This document shows, piece after piece, positions 9,787-19,378 of a stretch of 64,000 bases of DNA. Below the pieces are notes generated by a model. It saw nothing but the letters and a program-made list of their open reading frames with translations. It did not search any database and was not told the origin of the DNA. Each line of letters opens with the position of its first letter. Within the stretch, counting starts at the first letter, position 1. Source of the stretch: Chloroflexota bacterium (GTDB lineage Bacteria; Chloroflexota; Dehalococcoidia; Lucifugimonadales; Lucifugimonadaceae); assembly GCA_002730555.1 (NCBI GenBank), contig PCAM01000005.1, forward strand, positions 25,799 to 89,798, read 5' to 3'. A program made the position numbers and the translations under genes.

Positions 9787-11145
9787 TTAGAACACGTCTT
9801 CCGGCCAGTCCAGCATTTGAACGGTGGCCGTTTCGCCTGCACTGAGTCGTGCCCTATCGTCAGGGCAGATCGCTAGGCCGTTGGCCCGAGCCATCGATGT
9901 CAGAACGCCGGAGCTTTGATTACCGGTCGTCCTGGCCCGGTACACGCCGTTCTCACGATACACAACAACACGTGCGTACACCCGGCGTCCATCGAAATTG
10001 GTTACGGGATCATCGAGAATCGCCTGCACCGTTGGACGTGGTGCCATGTCCTTGCCCATCATCTTCCGCATCGCAGGCCGTGCGAACTGTTCGAACGCCA
10101 CGAGGGCGCTGACCGGGTTGCCGGGCAGCCCGAGGTGCGGCACTCGACGCCCGTCGGGAGCGTCTAGGGCGCCGAAGGCCAGTGGTTTGGCAGGACGCAT
10201 TCGCACGGACCAGAGCGCTATCTCCCCCCGTTTGGCGAGCACGTCTTTGACGAAGTCGTAGTCGCCCTTTGAGACTCCGGCGGTGGTGATTACCATATCG
10301 GAGTCCATCGCTCTGGCCAGCGCCTCTTCCACAGAGCTCTCGGTGTCTCGGGCCACGCCGATCACGCGGGGTATGCCTCCGAGGGCGCTGACCGAGGCGG
10401 CAACGGAGTAGTTGTTGGAGTTGTAGATCTTTGCCGGCTCGTGCGCCTCCCCCGGCTCGAGTAGTTCGTCCCCGGTGGCCAGGACGGCGACGACGGGACG
10501 CCGGATGACGGGCAAGCTGCGCAGACTCAGTGAGGCGGCCACGCCGAGCTCCGAGGCACGTAAAACGGTACCCGCTTCCAGGACCGTGTCGCCGATAAGG
10601 ACGTCTTCGGCGGCGGGGCGGATGTTCTCGCCGATCTCGGCAGCGAGTCGGACGTATACCGCGTCCATCGAGGCACCTGAATCACGCCGCTCGACCTCGT
10701 CCGTGTCCTCAAACGCGATAACGGTGTCCGCGCCCTCCGGCACAGGCGCTCCGGTCATGATTCGCAGAGCGGTTCCGGGCTCCACGGTCTGGTCGGATAC
10801 GGTTCCGGCCGGGATGTGGCCGATCACCCGGAGTCCCACCGGTGATCCGCCATCGGCGCCGGCCACATCCGCCGCTCGTACGGCGTATCCATCCATCGCC
10901 GAGTTATCGAGTGGGGGGATGTTGATGGGCGCAACCAGAGGCTCCGCCAGGACTTGGCCGAGCGCCTCCAGCAACGGGACATCCTCAGCCGAAAGCGGCT
11001 TGAAGAAGGTCAGGATTCGCTCCAGTGCCTCTTCAACGTCCAGCATCTCGGCGTCGTAGTGGTGGCGGTGAGGCCGATCGTACGCTTGTTCTTTTTGCAT
11101 ATGAAGTGAGGTAGCTTGTTCGCTTGAGATTATGGCCCTGAACAA
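9787..11145 (-). CDS. moeA: Molybdopterin molybdenumtransferase
   Basis: LAEPLVAPINIPPLDNSAMDGYAVRAADV, TGDELLEPGE, TTAGVSKGDYDFVKD, LGLPGNPVSALVAFEQF. Confidence 0.95.
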   Translation of the reverse strand: MFRAIISSEQATSLHMQKEQAYDRPHRHHYDAEMLDVEEALERILTFFKPLSAEDVPLLEALGQVLAEPLVAPINIPPLDNSAMDGYAVRAADVAGADGGSPVGLRVIGHIPAGTVSDQTVEPGTALRIMTGAPVPEGADTVIAFEDTDEVERRDSGASMDAVYVRLAAEIGENIRPAAEDVLIGDTVLEAGTVLRASELGVAASLSLRSLPVIRRPVVAVLATGDELLEPGEAHEPAKIYNSNNYSVAASVSALGGIPRVIGVARDTESSVEEALARAMDSDMVITTAGVSKGDYDFVKDVLAKRGEIALWSVRMRPAKPLAFGALDAPDGRRVPHLGLPGNPVSALVAFEQFARPAMRKMMGKDMAPRPTVQAILDDPVTNFDGRRVYARVVVYRENGVYRARTTGNQSSGVLTSMARANGLAICPDDRARLSAGETATVQMLDWPEDVF

Positions 11146-11201
11146 GAGCCGAGCGATGGGATCAGTTTACCGGTGTCTGTCCGTGCCTGAGGCTGGCGGC
11201 C

Positions 11202-13631
11202 CTATTGCGCCCTCAACTCGGCTCCCAGATTGTGTTCGAGCGCACGGAGTATCGAGTTCTCTGCCTTGATGAGCTCGTCCGCCGTGAGGGTGCGGTCGGT
11301 CGCCTGGTACACCACGCGGACGGCAAGGGACTTTTCCCCGGCCGGGATGGCGTCGCCTTGGTACACGTCAAATACCCTGGCGCTCACGACAAGCCGGTTG
11401 CGCTCCACTAGCGCGAGGACGTCCGCCGCGGGAACGCCCTCGTCGATCAGAAGCGCCAGGTCTCGGGAGGAGTCAGGGAATCGACCAAACGGCACGTAAT
11501 CCTGCTCCCCCAGCGTTTGCAGTCCCGGAAGGTTGGCGATGGCCTCGACATCGAGTTCGAACATCGCCACGGGAGCGGTCTCGATGTCGAACTCCGACAG
11601 GACATCCAAGGCCACCTCGCCGAGGACGCCGATCACGGCGCGACCCGCCGACGGGATAACGATACTGGCGCATCGGCCTGGCACAAACGTCGTCTCTTCC
11701 CAAGGCACGAACCCGGCGCTGACGCCGAGCTCGGCCAGGAGCAACTCCACAATCCCCTTTGCGTCGTAGAAGTCGGATGATTCCGGTTCGCCCGACATCC
11801 ATTCAAGTTCAGATCTCGGACCGGCCACCACCCCGACAAACTTCTCAGGTTCGTTGGGGAGGCCAACGCCCTTCCCTCGGTCAAGATAGACCCGGCCGGA
11901 CTCGAACATGCGAAGCGGCCCGCGCCAGGTGCGAGCGTTGCGGGCGAGCACGACGAGGATGCTGTGACGCAGCGTTGTGCGCAGCGTCGCCTGGTCGGTT
12001 GAGAGCGGATTCATCACTCGAAGCGGTTCAAGGCCGTGCTTCGGCGGCCGGGCGGCCGCCTCCGCTTCCGGCGTCGTGAGCGAATAAGAAATCGTCTCCT
12101 GCATGCCGAAGCCGGACAGGATGTCCTTGATGCGTTCTCGAAGATCGCGATCGGGATTCGGTTCCCACTCAGGGACGCTGCCGGTGATCCCCAGCGTCGG
12201 GATCGTCTCGTAGCCGATTATCCGAGCCAGTTCCTCGATCAGGTCTTCCGGGATACGGATGTCTGGCCGCCAGTACGGCGGTGTCACGGTGTACACGCCC
12301 TCGCTTGAGGCGACGCCCATGCCGAGGGTTTCCAGGGTTGATATGACGAGCTCAGGCTCGTAGCTGACGCCGAGAAGGCGTTCGATATCGCTTGCCAGCA
12401 GGTCTACCGGTTGGATTGCGCCGGCGTGCTCCGGCCACTCGTCGATCATGCCGGACGCTACGACCCCGCCCGCGAGTTCCAGGATCAGCTTCGTCGCCCG
12501 GCGCACACCATACTCGGCAAGCTCCGGCCGAAGTCCTTTTTCGAAGCGAAGCGTGGCCTCGGTGCGGATGCCGAACTTGCTTGCGGAACGCCGGTTGTTG
12601 GAGCCGTGAAAATTGGCGGCTTCCAGCAGGACGGACACTGTGCCGTCTGTGATGCCGGATTCCGTGCCGCCGATAATCCCGCCGAGCCCTATCGGTCGGC
12701 CAGCATCTGCGATCATCAGGTTGTCGACCGTCAGTTCACGCGTCTCGCCGTCCAGCGTGAGCAGCGTTTCGCCCGGACGGGCGCGCCGCACAACGATCCG
12801 GCCTTCGCTGAGTTCGTCAAAATCGAACGAGTGGAGCGGTTGTCCGATCTCAAACATCACGTAGTTCGTGACATCAACCACGTTGTTGATCGGGCGCTCG
12901 CCGATGGCCCGCAGGCGATCCGCCAGCCAGTCCGGCGAGGGGCCAATCTTGACGCCCTGGATCAGGGTGGCTGTATAGCGCAGGCACAGGTCCGGGTCTT
13001 CGATCTCGACCACCGCCAGCGATGCGATGTCAGGGCCGTGTTCCGGGTACTCGATCGATGAAAGGGTCACCGTCTCGCCCGTCAGCGCCGCAACCTCACG
13101 GGCGACGCCCATGACGGCAAGGCAGTCCGGGCGGTTTGGCGTGAGCTCAAGGTCGAGGACAGTCTCGCCGAGATACTCATCAAGCGGCATGCCGATCGGC
13201 GCATCTTCCGGCAGCACAAGAATGCCCTCGTGCTCGTCGCTCATCCCGAGTTCCCGCTCTGAACAGACCATGCCGTTGGAGGTCACACCGCGGATCTTGG
13301 AGCGCCGGAGCTTTTTCTCTTCTCCGGAGTAGGCGTCGGTCAGCACTGTGCCGATAGCGGCAAACGCTATCTTCTGTCCGGTCGCCACGTTCGGCGCTCC
13401 GCACACGACCTCCAGCGTCTCTGCGCCGGTGTCCACCTGCACGAGACGCAACCTATCGGCGTTCGGGTGAGGACCGACCTCTTTCGCCAGCCCGACGATC
13501 ACGCCTTCAAACGACAGGGTGGTATCGATCGACTCGACCTCCGTACCCGCCATCGTCAGGCGGTGCGCGAGGTCATCGAGCGGCACCGTGATGCGCACGT
13601 ACTCTTCAAGCCAGGAAATAGGAACTTTCAT
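11202..13631 (-). CDS. pheT: Phenylalanine--tRNA ligase beta subunit
   Basis: MKVPISWLEEYV..., tRNA-binding domain, LTPNRPDCLAVMGVAREVAALTG, C-terminal anticodon-binding domain. Confidence 0.97.
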   Translation of the reverse strand: MKVPISWLEEYVRITVPLDDLAHRLTMAGTEVESIDTTLSFEGVIVGLAKEVGPHPNADRLRLVQVDTGAETLEVVCGAPNVATGQKIAFAAIGTVLTDAYSGEEKKLRRSKIRGVTSNGMVCSERELGMSDEHEGILVLPEDAPIGMPLDEYLGETVLDLELTPNRPDCLAVMGVAREVAALTGETVTLSSIEYPEHGPDIASLAVVEIEDPDLCLRYTATLIQGVKIGPSPDWLADRLRAIGERPINNVVDVTNYVMFEIGQPLHSFDFDELSEGRIVVRRARPGETLLTLDGETRELTVDNLMIADAGRPIGLGGIIGGTESGITDGTVSVLLEAANFHGSNNRRSASKFGIRTEATLRFEKGLRPELAEYGVRRATKLILELAGGVVASGMIDEWPEHAGAIQPVDLLASDIERLLGVSYEPELVISTLETLGMGVASSEGVYTVTPPYWRPDIRIPEDLIEELARIIGYETIPTLGITGSVPEWEPNPDRDLRERIKDILSGFGMQETISYSLTTPEAEAAARPPKHGLEPLRVMNPLSTDQATLRTTLRHSILVVLARNARTWRGPLRMFESGRVYLDRGKGVGLPNEPEKFVGVVAGPRSELEWMSGEPESSDFYDAKGIVELLLAELGVSAGFVPWEETTFVPGRCASIVIPSAGRAVIGVLGEVALDVLSEFDIETAPVAMFELDVEAIANLPGLQTLGEQDYVPFGRFPDSSRDLALLIDEGVPAADVLALVERNRLVVSARVFDVYQGDAIPAGEKSLAVRVVYQATDRTLTADELIKAENSILRALEHNLGAELRAQ

Positions 13632-13701
13632 CGGAACTCGCTGTACTAAAAGTCATCGGCACCGGGGTCTTGTTCAGGCCCTCGTCGCCAGGGTTCGGGA
13701 T

Positions 13702-14781
13702 TTAGAACTGGCTCAGGAAACGCAAGTCGTTGATATAGAAATGGCGGATATCGTCGATGCCGTGTTTGAGCATCGCTACCCGCTCGACGCCCATTCCGGC
13801 CGCGAAGCCGGTGTAACGCTCCGGATCGTACCCGGCGCGTCGTAACACCTCCGGATGGACCATTCCTGCGCCCAGTATTTCCAACCACCCACTCCCACGG
13901 CAGATGCGGCAGGCGGGGTCACCTTCACAGTTGAAGCAATCGACCGCCAAGTCGACGCCCGGTTCCACGAAGGGGAAGAAGTCGCAACGGAATCGCACTT
14001 TGCGCTCCGGCCCGAACACGCGTCGGGCGAACTCGTACAGAGTGCCCTTGAGGTCGGCAAACGTAATGCCTTCGTCGACCGCCATCACCTCGACCTGGTT
14101 GAAGTGCCACTCATGGCTGGCGTCCGTTGCCTCGTAGCGATAGCAGCGCCCCGGCACGACGACCCGAATCGGCGGCTCGTGTGATTCCATGATGCGGGCC
14201 TGCATCGGAGAGGTGTGGGTGCGAAGCAGGATGTTACGGTCGCCCTCCTCATCGACACGATCGAGCCAGAAGGTGTCGAACATCTCTCGGGCCGGGTGGT
14301 CGAACGGGATGTTCATGGCGTCGAAGTTGTATCTCTCGAGTTCGACTTCCGGCCCTTCGAAGGTCTGGAAGCCCATTGCACCGAATGCCACAGTGATCTC
14401 GCGAACGGTCTGCGTAATCGGGTGGAGTCGGCCCTCGGTCGGTTTCCGGCCGGGCAACGACACGTCGATGGCACCGACGGGGCCGGATGCGGCCTTGACT
14501 TCGGCTTCTCGCTGATCAAACGCAGCCTCCACCTCGTTCTTGAGGCGGTTGGCGGCCTGCCCGAACTCGGCACGTTGTTCCGCAGGGAGAGAGCCAACAC
14601 CCCTGAGGAGGAGGGTGACCTCACCACTGCGCCCTATGTACCGGTTTCGCCACTCCTGCAGACTGTCAGGTGTCTCTGCGGCCGAGAGTGCGGCAAGCGC
14701 GGCATCACGGACCGCAGCGATGCGGTCTTCGACCGACAACTCTGCGCCGTCACCGTTCGGGGTATTTACTGAATCAGACAA
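13702..14781 (-). CDS. pheS: Phenylalanine--tRNA ligase alpha subunit (TTG start)
   Basis: HPITQTVREITVAFGAMGFQTFEGPEVE, RTHTSPMQARIM, GMGVERVAMLKHGIDDIRHFYINDLRFL. Confidence 0.97.
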   Translation of the reverse strand: MSDSVNTPNGDGAELSVEDRIAAVRDAALAALSAAETPDSLQEWRNRYIGRSGEVTLLLRGVGSLPAEQRAEFGQAANRLKNEVEAAFDQREAEVKAASGPVGAIDVSLPGRKPTEGRLHPITQTVREITVAFGAMGFQTFEGPEVELERYNFDAMNIPFDHPAREMFDTFWLDRVDEEGDRNILLRTHTSPMQARIMESHEPPIRVVVPGRCYRYEATDASHEWHFNQVEVMAVDEGITFADLKGTLYEFARRVFGPERKVRFRCDFFPFVEPGVDLAVDCFNCEGDPACRICRGSGWLEILGAGMVHPEVLRRAGYDPERYTGFAAGMGVERVAMLKHGIDDIRHFYINDLRFLSQF

Positions 14782-14899
14782 GTTGTTCCTGTCGCCAGAG
14801 CGCTCTCACCTGACGCCTGTGCTTCGGACATCGACGGAAGCGACGAGTAATTATGCAATGCCAGCGCCCGTCCGCGTTCAACGAGCTTTGCCCTGAGGT

Positions 14900-15916
14900 T
14901 CAGGCATCGGCGCTTTCCGCATCCTCACCGGCCATGAACATCCGCTCCGATAGCCGCGTAGATGTGGTCAGTTCGTCCGCTCCATAGCGATCCGCAAGTC
15001 CGGCTATCTCGGCTTCGATATCGTCCATGGTGCCTTTGTTGAACGCGTCCGCCAGGTTCGCCGCCGCCTCGGCGAATATCTTCCGGATCTCCCCCGCACC
15101 GTCTGCACCCTGGATGGACGCATACAGGCGAGGGTTCTGGGTCAGCAGACGGCCGGTCACGTTGCCCATCGCGAGGTATGGCGGCGTGCCGAACTGCCGT
15201 AGTTCCTCAAGCGACTCGCCCTCTTTAAGCGCCCGTGTTACCGCGTTTCCGAACGCCATTAGAGCGAAATGGGTCATGGTCTGGGCGATGAGCATGTAGC
15301 GGTCATGTCGTTCCGCCGTCACCTTCATAGTGTTCGCTCCAAGTTGCGTCAGGCTCGCGTGCAACCAAGCGACCAGTTCGCCGTCATCACTCTCCGTCGG
15401 GACAAGTACGACGATCCGGCCTTCAAGCGACTCCCCGGTGATGCCGAACAGCGGGTGCGTGCCGGTCACCGCTACGCCTTCGCCTGCTTTCTCAACCATC
15501 TGATTGAGCGGCGCTGCTTTGACGGAGGCCATATCGATCAACCAGGCGTCGGAGGCAAGTTGGCCGTTTAATCCGTCCATGACGGTACCGAAGGCAGGCA
15601 GCGGCACGGCGAGCACCACAAGGTCGATCTCATTCAACGCCGGCGGCGCGTCAAACGGCCCGCCAACAGACTTGACCGTCGCCCAATCAGACAGCGAGAG
15701 GCCAGACGGCCCGTATTCGGCGCGCACATAGTCGATAGACGCCGCTGCGCCCGACATGGTGTTTCGCGCGCCATCCGACAGGGGCTCCACATCGCACAGC
15801 GTGACGCGCGCGACGTCTTCCAGTTCGGCGAACCAGTGGCGAGCGGCCCACAGGCCCATGCCACCGGACGCTCCGATCACGAACACATGTTTATCCGGCT
15901 TGTCAGGCTTTAGCAC
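14900..15916 (-). CDS. Prephenate dehydrogenase-like protein
   Basis: Rossmann GASGGMGLWAARHW; VTGTHPLFGITGESLEGRIVVLVPT; resembles the TyrA family. Confidence 0.75.
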   Translation of the reverse strand: MLKPDKPDKHVFVIGASGGMGLWAARHWFAELEDVARVTLCDVEPLSDGARNTMSGAAASIDYVRAEYGPSGLSLSDWATVKSVGGPFDAPPALNEIDLVVLAVPLPAFGTVMDGLNGQLASDAWLIDMASVKAAPLNQMVEKAGEGVAVTGTHPLFGITGESLEGRIVVLVPTESDDGELVAWLHASLTQLGANTMKVTAERHDRYMLIAQTMTHFALMAFGNAVTRALKEGESLEELRQFGTPPYLAMGNVTGRLLTQNPRLYASIQGADGAGEIRKIFAEAAANLADAFNKGTMDDIEAEIAGLADRYGADELTTSTRLSERMFMAGEDAESADA

Positions 15917-16486
15917 TTGTAGGGAAGTAATGAGAGTGAGCGAACTGGCGATATAACGGCAGTTCAGCCTATGGCGTCAAAGGTCGGCGCGCAACGCACG
16001 CCGCCCTTATCGCTGTGCCCGCCGTTTGCTCGACTCCGGTTTTCAGGTCACCCGGTTGCGGCACCATCGGCCGGCGCGATGCTGTCGGGCACGCCGAGCG
16101 CAAATCCCCCGCCTTTCTGTCCGGCGGGCGGCGGTTCCGGCGGCGGCCCCCCCTTGTCGGGTCGTTGATCGAGGCCACAGATTCGCACGCAACAGCTGTC
16201 GGCGCGATCGCGCCGACGCCCAGCGTGACGAGGGGTTTTTGTCCCGATAGCCAGGTGATCTGGAAGTTCATCTCTGGTTCTCCACGTCCACCCGGCCGGA
16301 TTTCCGCGCCGGAACATCTCGCATTGGTGTGTTGCAAGTAATGACGACAAGAGGGTCAGATTTGTTCCCGGCGCGGCCTGATTCGGACCGGTTGCCGTTC
16401 GAACGCCCGATTCAAACGGCACGCGCGACGGTGCTCACACCGGGGGAGGTTGGCCTGTTTTACGGTCCGATAACCGGACCGGGCGC

Positions 16487-17734
16487 CTAGCCGCCGAAGC
16501 GCGATCCCCGGAAGCCCGGGCCACCAAGCCCGTGGAGACGGTTTAGCTCCATGTAACGGCGCGGCTCAAGCGCACGATCGGCAAACGCCGGGTGATCCGG
16601 GCCGTACCGATGGGCCCGGAAAATGGAGGTGGAAGGATCGCCACGCACCGTTTCAACGATGGGGTTGAGCCATTCCCACACGATCTCGCGATCCTTTGTG
16701 GTCTCAAACAGCCGTCCCGGCGCGCCCTCGCACACGAGGGTGTTCCCGTTGGACAGGCGCTGCGCACCCGAGATGTGGCCACTGAAGAACTGGATATCGG
16801 GCGACGCTGTATATTCCCAGACGATTTCGTTCGTGGCCGGGTTCCCCTCGATGATCCGTGAGCGCGGCATGCCGAGCCGGTGCATCCCATTATCGAAAAT
16901 TTGGACGTTGCCGTTCTCCAGCCATGTCGCGTTGTGTTGGTGGAACGTCTCGGGCTGGCCGTACGACCATGTGAGTTCGCCGGAAGTGCGGTTGATGATC
17001 CCAACACGGCTGTTGTTCCGGCAAGAGAACAGCACGTCGCCGTCCGCGTTCACGTCTAGTGCATTGAGGTGGGACCATTCATTGCGGGGTTCGAGCGGGC
17101 AGATCGGATCGAGACGCGGATCGTGCAGCTCCCACACTTTTGCGCGCCACACCTCTTTGCCCACGGGATCTATCTCGTAAATCTCGTCGCCGGCCATCGG
17201 GGGTCGTTTGCGAGTTCGCGTACGTTGCCCCCCCCTCACCTGCCGTTCGATTTCTTTAGGAATATCAACCCACTCAACGATCACTGTGTTTCCGTTCGGC
17301 AGGCGAACGAAGTCGTGATGGATGGTCTCGTTGTTGTGCTCCCAGACGGTCTCGCCGTTCCAGTCGACCTCGCGCAGCACGGAGGCGTTGCCGCCGAATC
17401 CCCGGACGCGCTCCTTCAGATCCGCCGGCAACTCGGCTCCAGGCAGACGCGGGCCGGAGGGAGCGAATTTCGTTTCGACTCCGAGAATCGCGAGGTTACC
17501 GTTGGCCAGAATCCGGGCGTAGAACGGACGCAGATCAGGAAACCGCCACCTGTGCACGATGCGGCCACCCATGTCCAGGGCATACGCCGAGTCACCTCCT
17601 TGCGGTGCGATGACGGTGTAGCCCTTGAACGAGCGTTGCGGGTGGTGATGCGTAAGTCCGGTTCGCCTGTATGCCGAGTAACCCAATTGTCCATTCCTAA
17701 GTAGTTCTTGAACGTCGGAATCCGGATGGTACAT
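16487..17734 (-). CDS. Arylsulfotransferase (ASST)-family protein
   Basis: Repeated beta-propeller signatures GGRIVHRW, NETIHHDFVRLPNGNTVIVEWVD, WSHLNALDVNADGDVLFSCRNNSRVGIINRTSGELTWSYG. ORF extends to 17944; likely start is internal. Confidence 0.8.
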   Translation of the reverse strand: MYHPDSDVQELLRNGQLGYSAYRRTGLTHHHPQRSFKGYTVIAPQGGDSAYALDMGGRIVHRWRFPDLRPFYARILANGNLAILGVETKFAPSGPRLPGAELPADLKERVRGFGGNASVLREVDWNGETVWEHNNETIHHDFVRLPNGNTVIVEWVDIPKEIERQVRGGQRTRTRKRPPMAGDEIYEIDPVGKEVWRAKVWELHDPRLDPICPLEPRNEWSHLNALDVNADGDVLFSCRNNSRVGIINRTSGELTWSYGQPETFHQHNATWLENGNVQIFDNGMHRLGMPRSRIIEGNPATNEIVWEYTASPDIQFFSGHISGAQRLSNGNTLVCEGAPGRLFETTKDREIVWEWLNPIVETVRGDPSTSIFRAHRYGPDHPAFADRALEPRRYMELNRLHGLGGPGFRGSRFGG

Positions 17735-17888
17735 GAACCGGTTTAATAGGCCGGCGATTTTGTTGACCCATGTGAAATTGGGTCGAATATATCTAGACGT
17801 GCCGGACCGTGGCGGCTGGAGTACCATCCAACCTCGATCGACCTCTATTTTTCTATGGGGATCCCCGATTTCCTGAGCGGAGGAAGCA

Positions 17889-18455
17889 ATGGCAAAGGCC
17901 TCACTGGACCTGGAGTCGCCTGCCGACTTGGCCCTGCTCAACAACGCGGTGTGGCGATACGGCGCCGGTTGGGCGCCCGATGAACCGAACGAAGGTCTGG
18001 TTTCGCAGGCCGCCGAAACCCCGGCACTGCTGCGAGATTACGACGATTCTGGTTGGGAGACGCTCGACGATGTCGCGCCGGGAGGCGACGACCCCACCTC
18101 GGGCGGGGCCGATGATCCCGGCATCCGGAAGGCACGATCGGTCGGCTTCACTTTCGGGTGGTACCGCGTCCGGATAAGGTTGCCGGAACACATCGGCGAT
18201 TTTGAGATCGCCGGATCACAGCTGTGGTTCGAGACCAATATCGACGACTACGGTGAGGTGTGGATAGACGGCGAGTGGGATAGCGAGGCCGGAGCGGTCC
18301 AGGGTTTTAACGTGACCAATCGGGTGCGCATTACCGAAAACGCGCAACCCGGCGCCGAGCACGTGATCGCCTGTCTCGCGGTCAATGGCCCGTTCGGAAT
18401 ACCGGGCGGGAACATCTTTCTCCGGTGGGCGCGCCTCGATTTCGAGAAATCGTGA
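17889..18455 (+). CDS. Hypothetical protein, galactose-binding/sialate-esterase-like beta-sandwich
   Basis: Coding-like ORF with YDDSGWETLD...GFTFGWYRVRIRLPEHI...LWFETNIDDYGEVWIDGE typical of carbohydrate-binding jelly-roll domains. Confidence 0.6.
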   Translation: MAKASLDLESPADLALLNNAVWRYGAGWAPDEPNEGLVSQAAETPALLRDYDDSGWETLDDVAPGGDDPTSGGADDPGIRKARSVGFTFGWYRVRIRLPEHIGDFEIAGSQLWFETNIDDYGEVWIDGEWDSEAGAVQGFNVTNRVRITENAQPGAEHVIACLAVNGPFGIPGGNIFLRWARLDFEKS

Positions 18456-19300
18456 GCGGACCGCGGATCGGCGTTCAACTCAACCCGGCGTTTTCCTCAC
18501 GGATCGGGGACGATCTGGCCGGGCTGCCCGGAGTGCTGCGCGACGTACACGATGCCGGGTTCGACGGCGTTGAGGCCAGCATGATGTTCGATGGCGATCA
18601 CGCGCAAGCCGCCATCGTTCTCTCAGATCATGACCTCGTGCAGTGGAGCCTCCACACCGGCTACCGGACAGGCTACGAAGTGGAGCGTGAGATCGAGTAC
18701 TTGGCAGCACTCGAAGGCAAATTCATCGTCCTGTCCGGCGTCGGGTTTGACGAGGAAGAATCCGGCCTGCGCCCGTTTGAAGAAGCGGCGGAGGTTTTGA
18801 ACAAAGCGGGCGAACGCTGCCGTGACGCGGGGATCATCTTTTGCTATCACAACCACGGTTGGGAGTTCCGTGAAGCGCCGACCCCACCAGGCACGCGAGC
18901 AGTAAGCGGCATTGACCGCCTGATGGAACTCACCGATCCGGCGCTGGTTCGGTTTTGTCTCGATGTGTTCTGGGCGCAGTACGGCGGACGTGATCCCGTG
19001 AAGTTGATCCAGCGCTATGCGGACCGCCTGGCACACGTCCACATGAAAGACCTGAAGTACACGGGGCCGGAACCGCGTCCAACCGGAGTGCTTTCTCCCC
19101 TCTATCCGCGCCTGCCGCTAAACGGACAGGCAGAGTACGTGGAGCTAGGACAAGGCGAAGTCGATTTGAAGGGTGTCTGGGACCTGATCGCGCCGACAAA
19201 TCCGGAGTGGCTGGTGTATGAACAGGACGAATCAAAGCTGCCCCCAGCGGATGCCGCCGCGATCAGCCGACGTTATCTGCGGGAGACGCTAGGAATATGA
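18452..19300 (+). CDS. Sugar phosphate isomerase/epimerase (xylose-isomerase-like TIM barrel)
   Basis: GVQLNPAFS..., VHDAGFDGVEASM, CYHNHGWEF, FCLDVFWAQYGGRDPVKLIQRYADRLAHVHMKD; GTG start overlapping the upstream ORF end. Confidence 0.85.
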   Translation: MSGPRIGVQLNPAFSSRIGDDLAGLPGVLRDVHDAGFDGVEASMMFDGDHAQAAIVLSDHDLVQWSLHTGYRTGYEVEREIEYLAALEGKFIVLSGVGFDEEESGLRPFEEAAEVLNKAGERCRDAGIIFCYHNHGWEFREAPTPPGTRAVSGIDRLMELTDPALVRFCLDVFWAQYGGRDPVKLIQRYADRLAHVHMKDLKYTGPEPRPTGVLSPLYPRLPLNGQAEYVELGQGEVDLKGVWDLIAPTNPEWLVYEQDESKLPPADAAAISRRYLRETLGI

Positions 19301-19378
19301 TGCCCCGAAATAGACCATGAGTTAAATCGGAAAATTGAACTTGCTGCCGCTTGTTATGAATCAGAAAGGGATCAGAAC

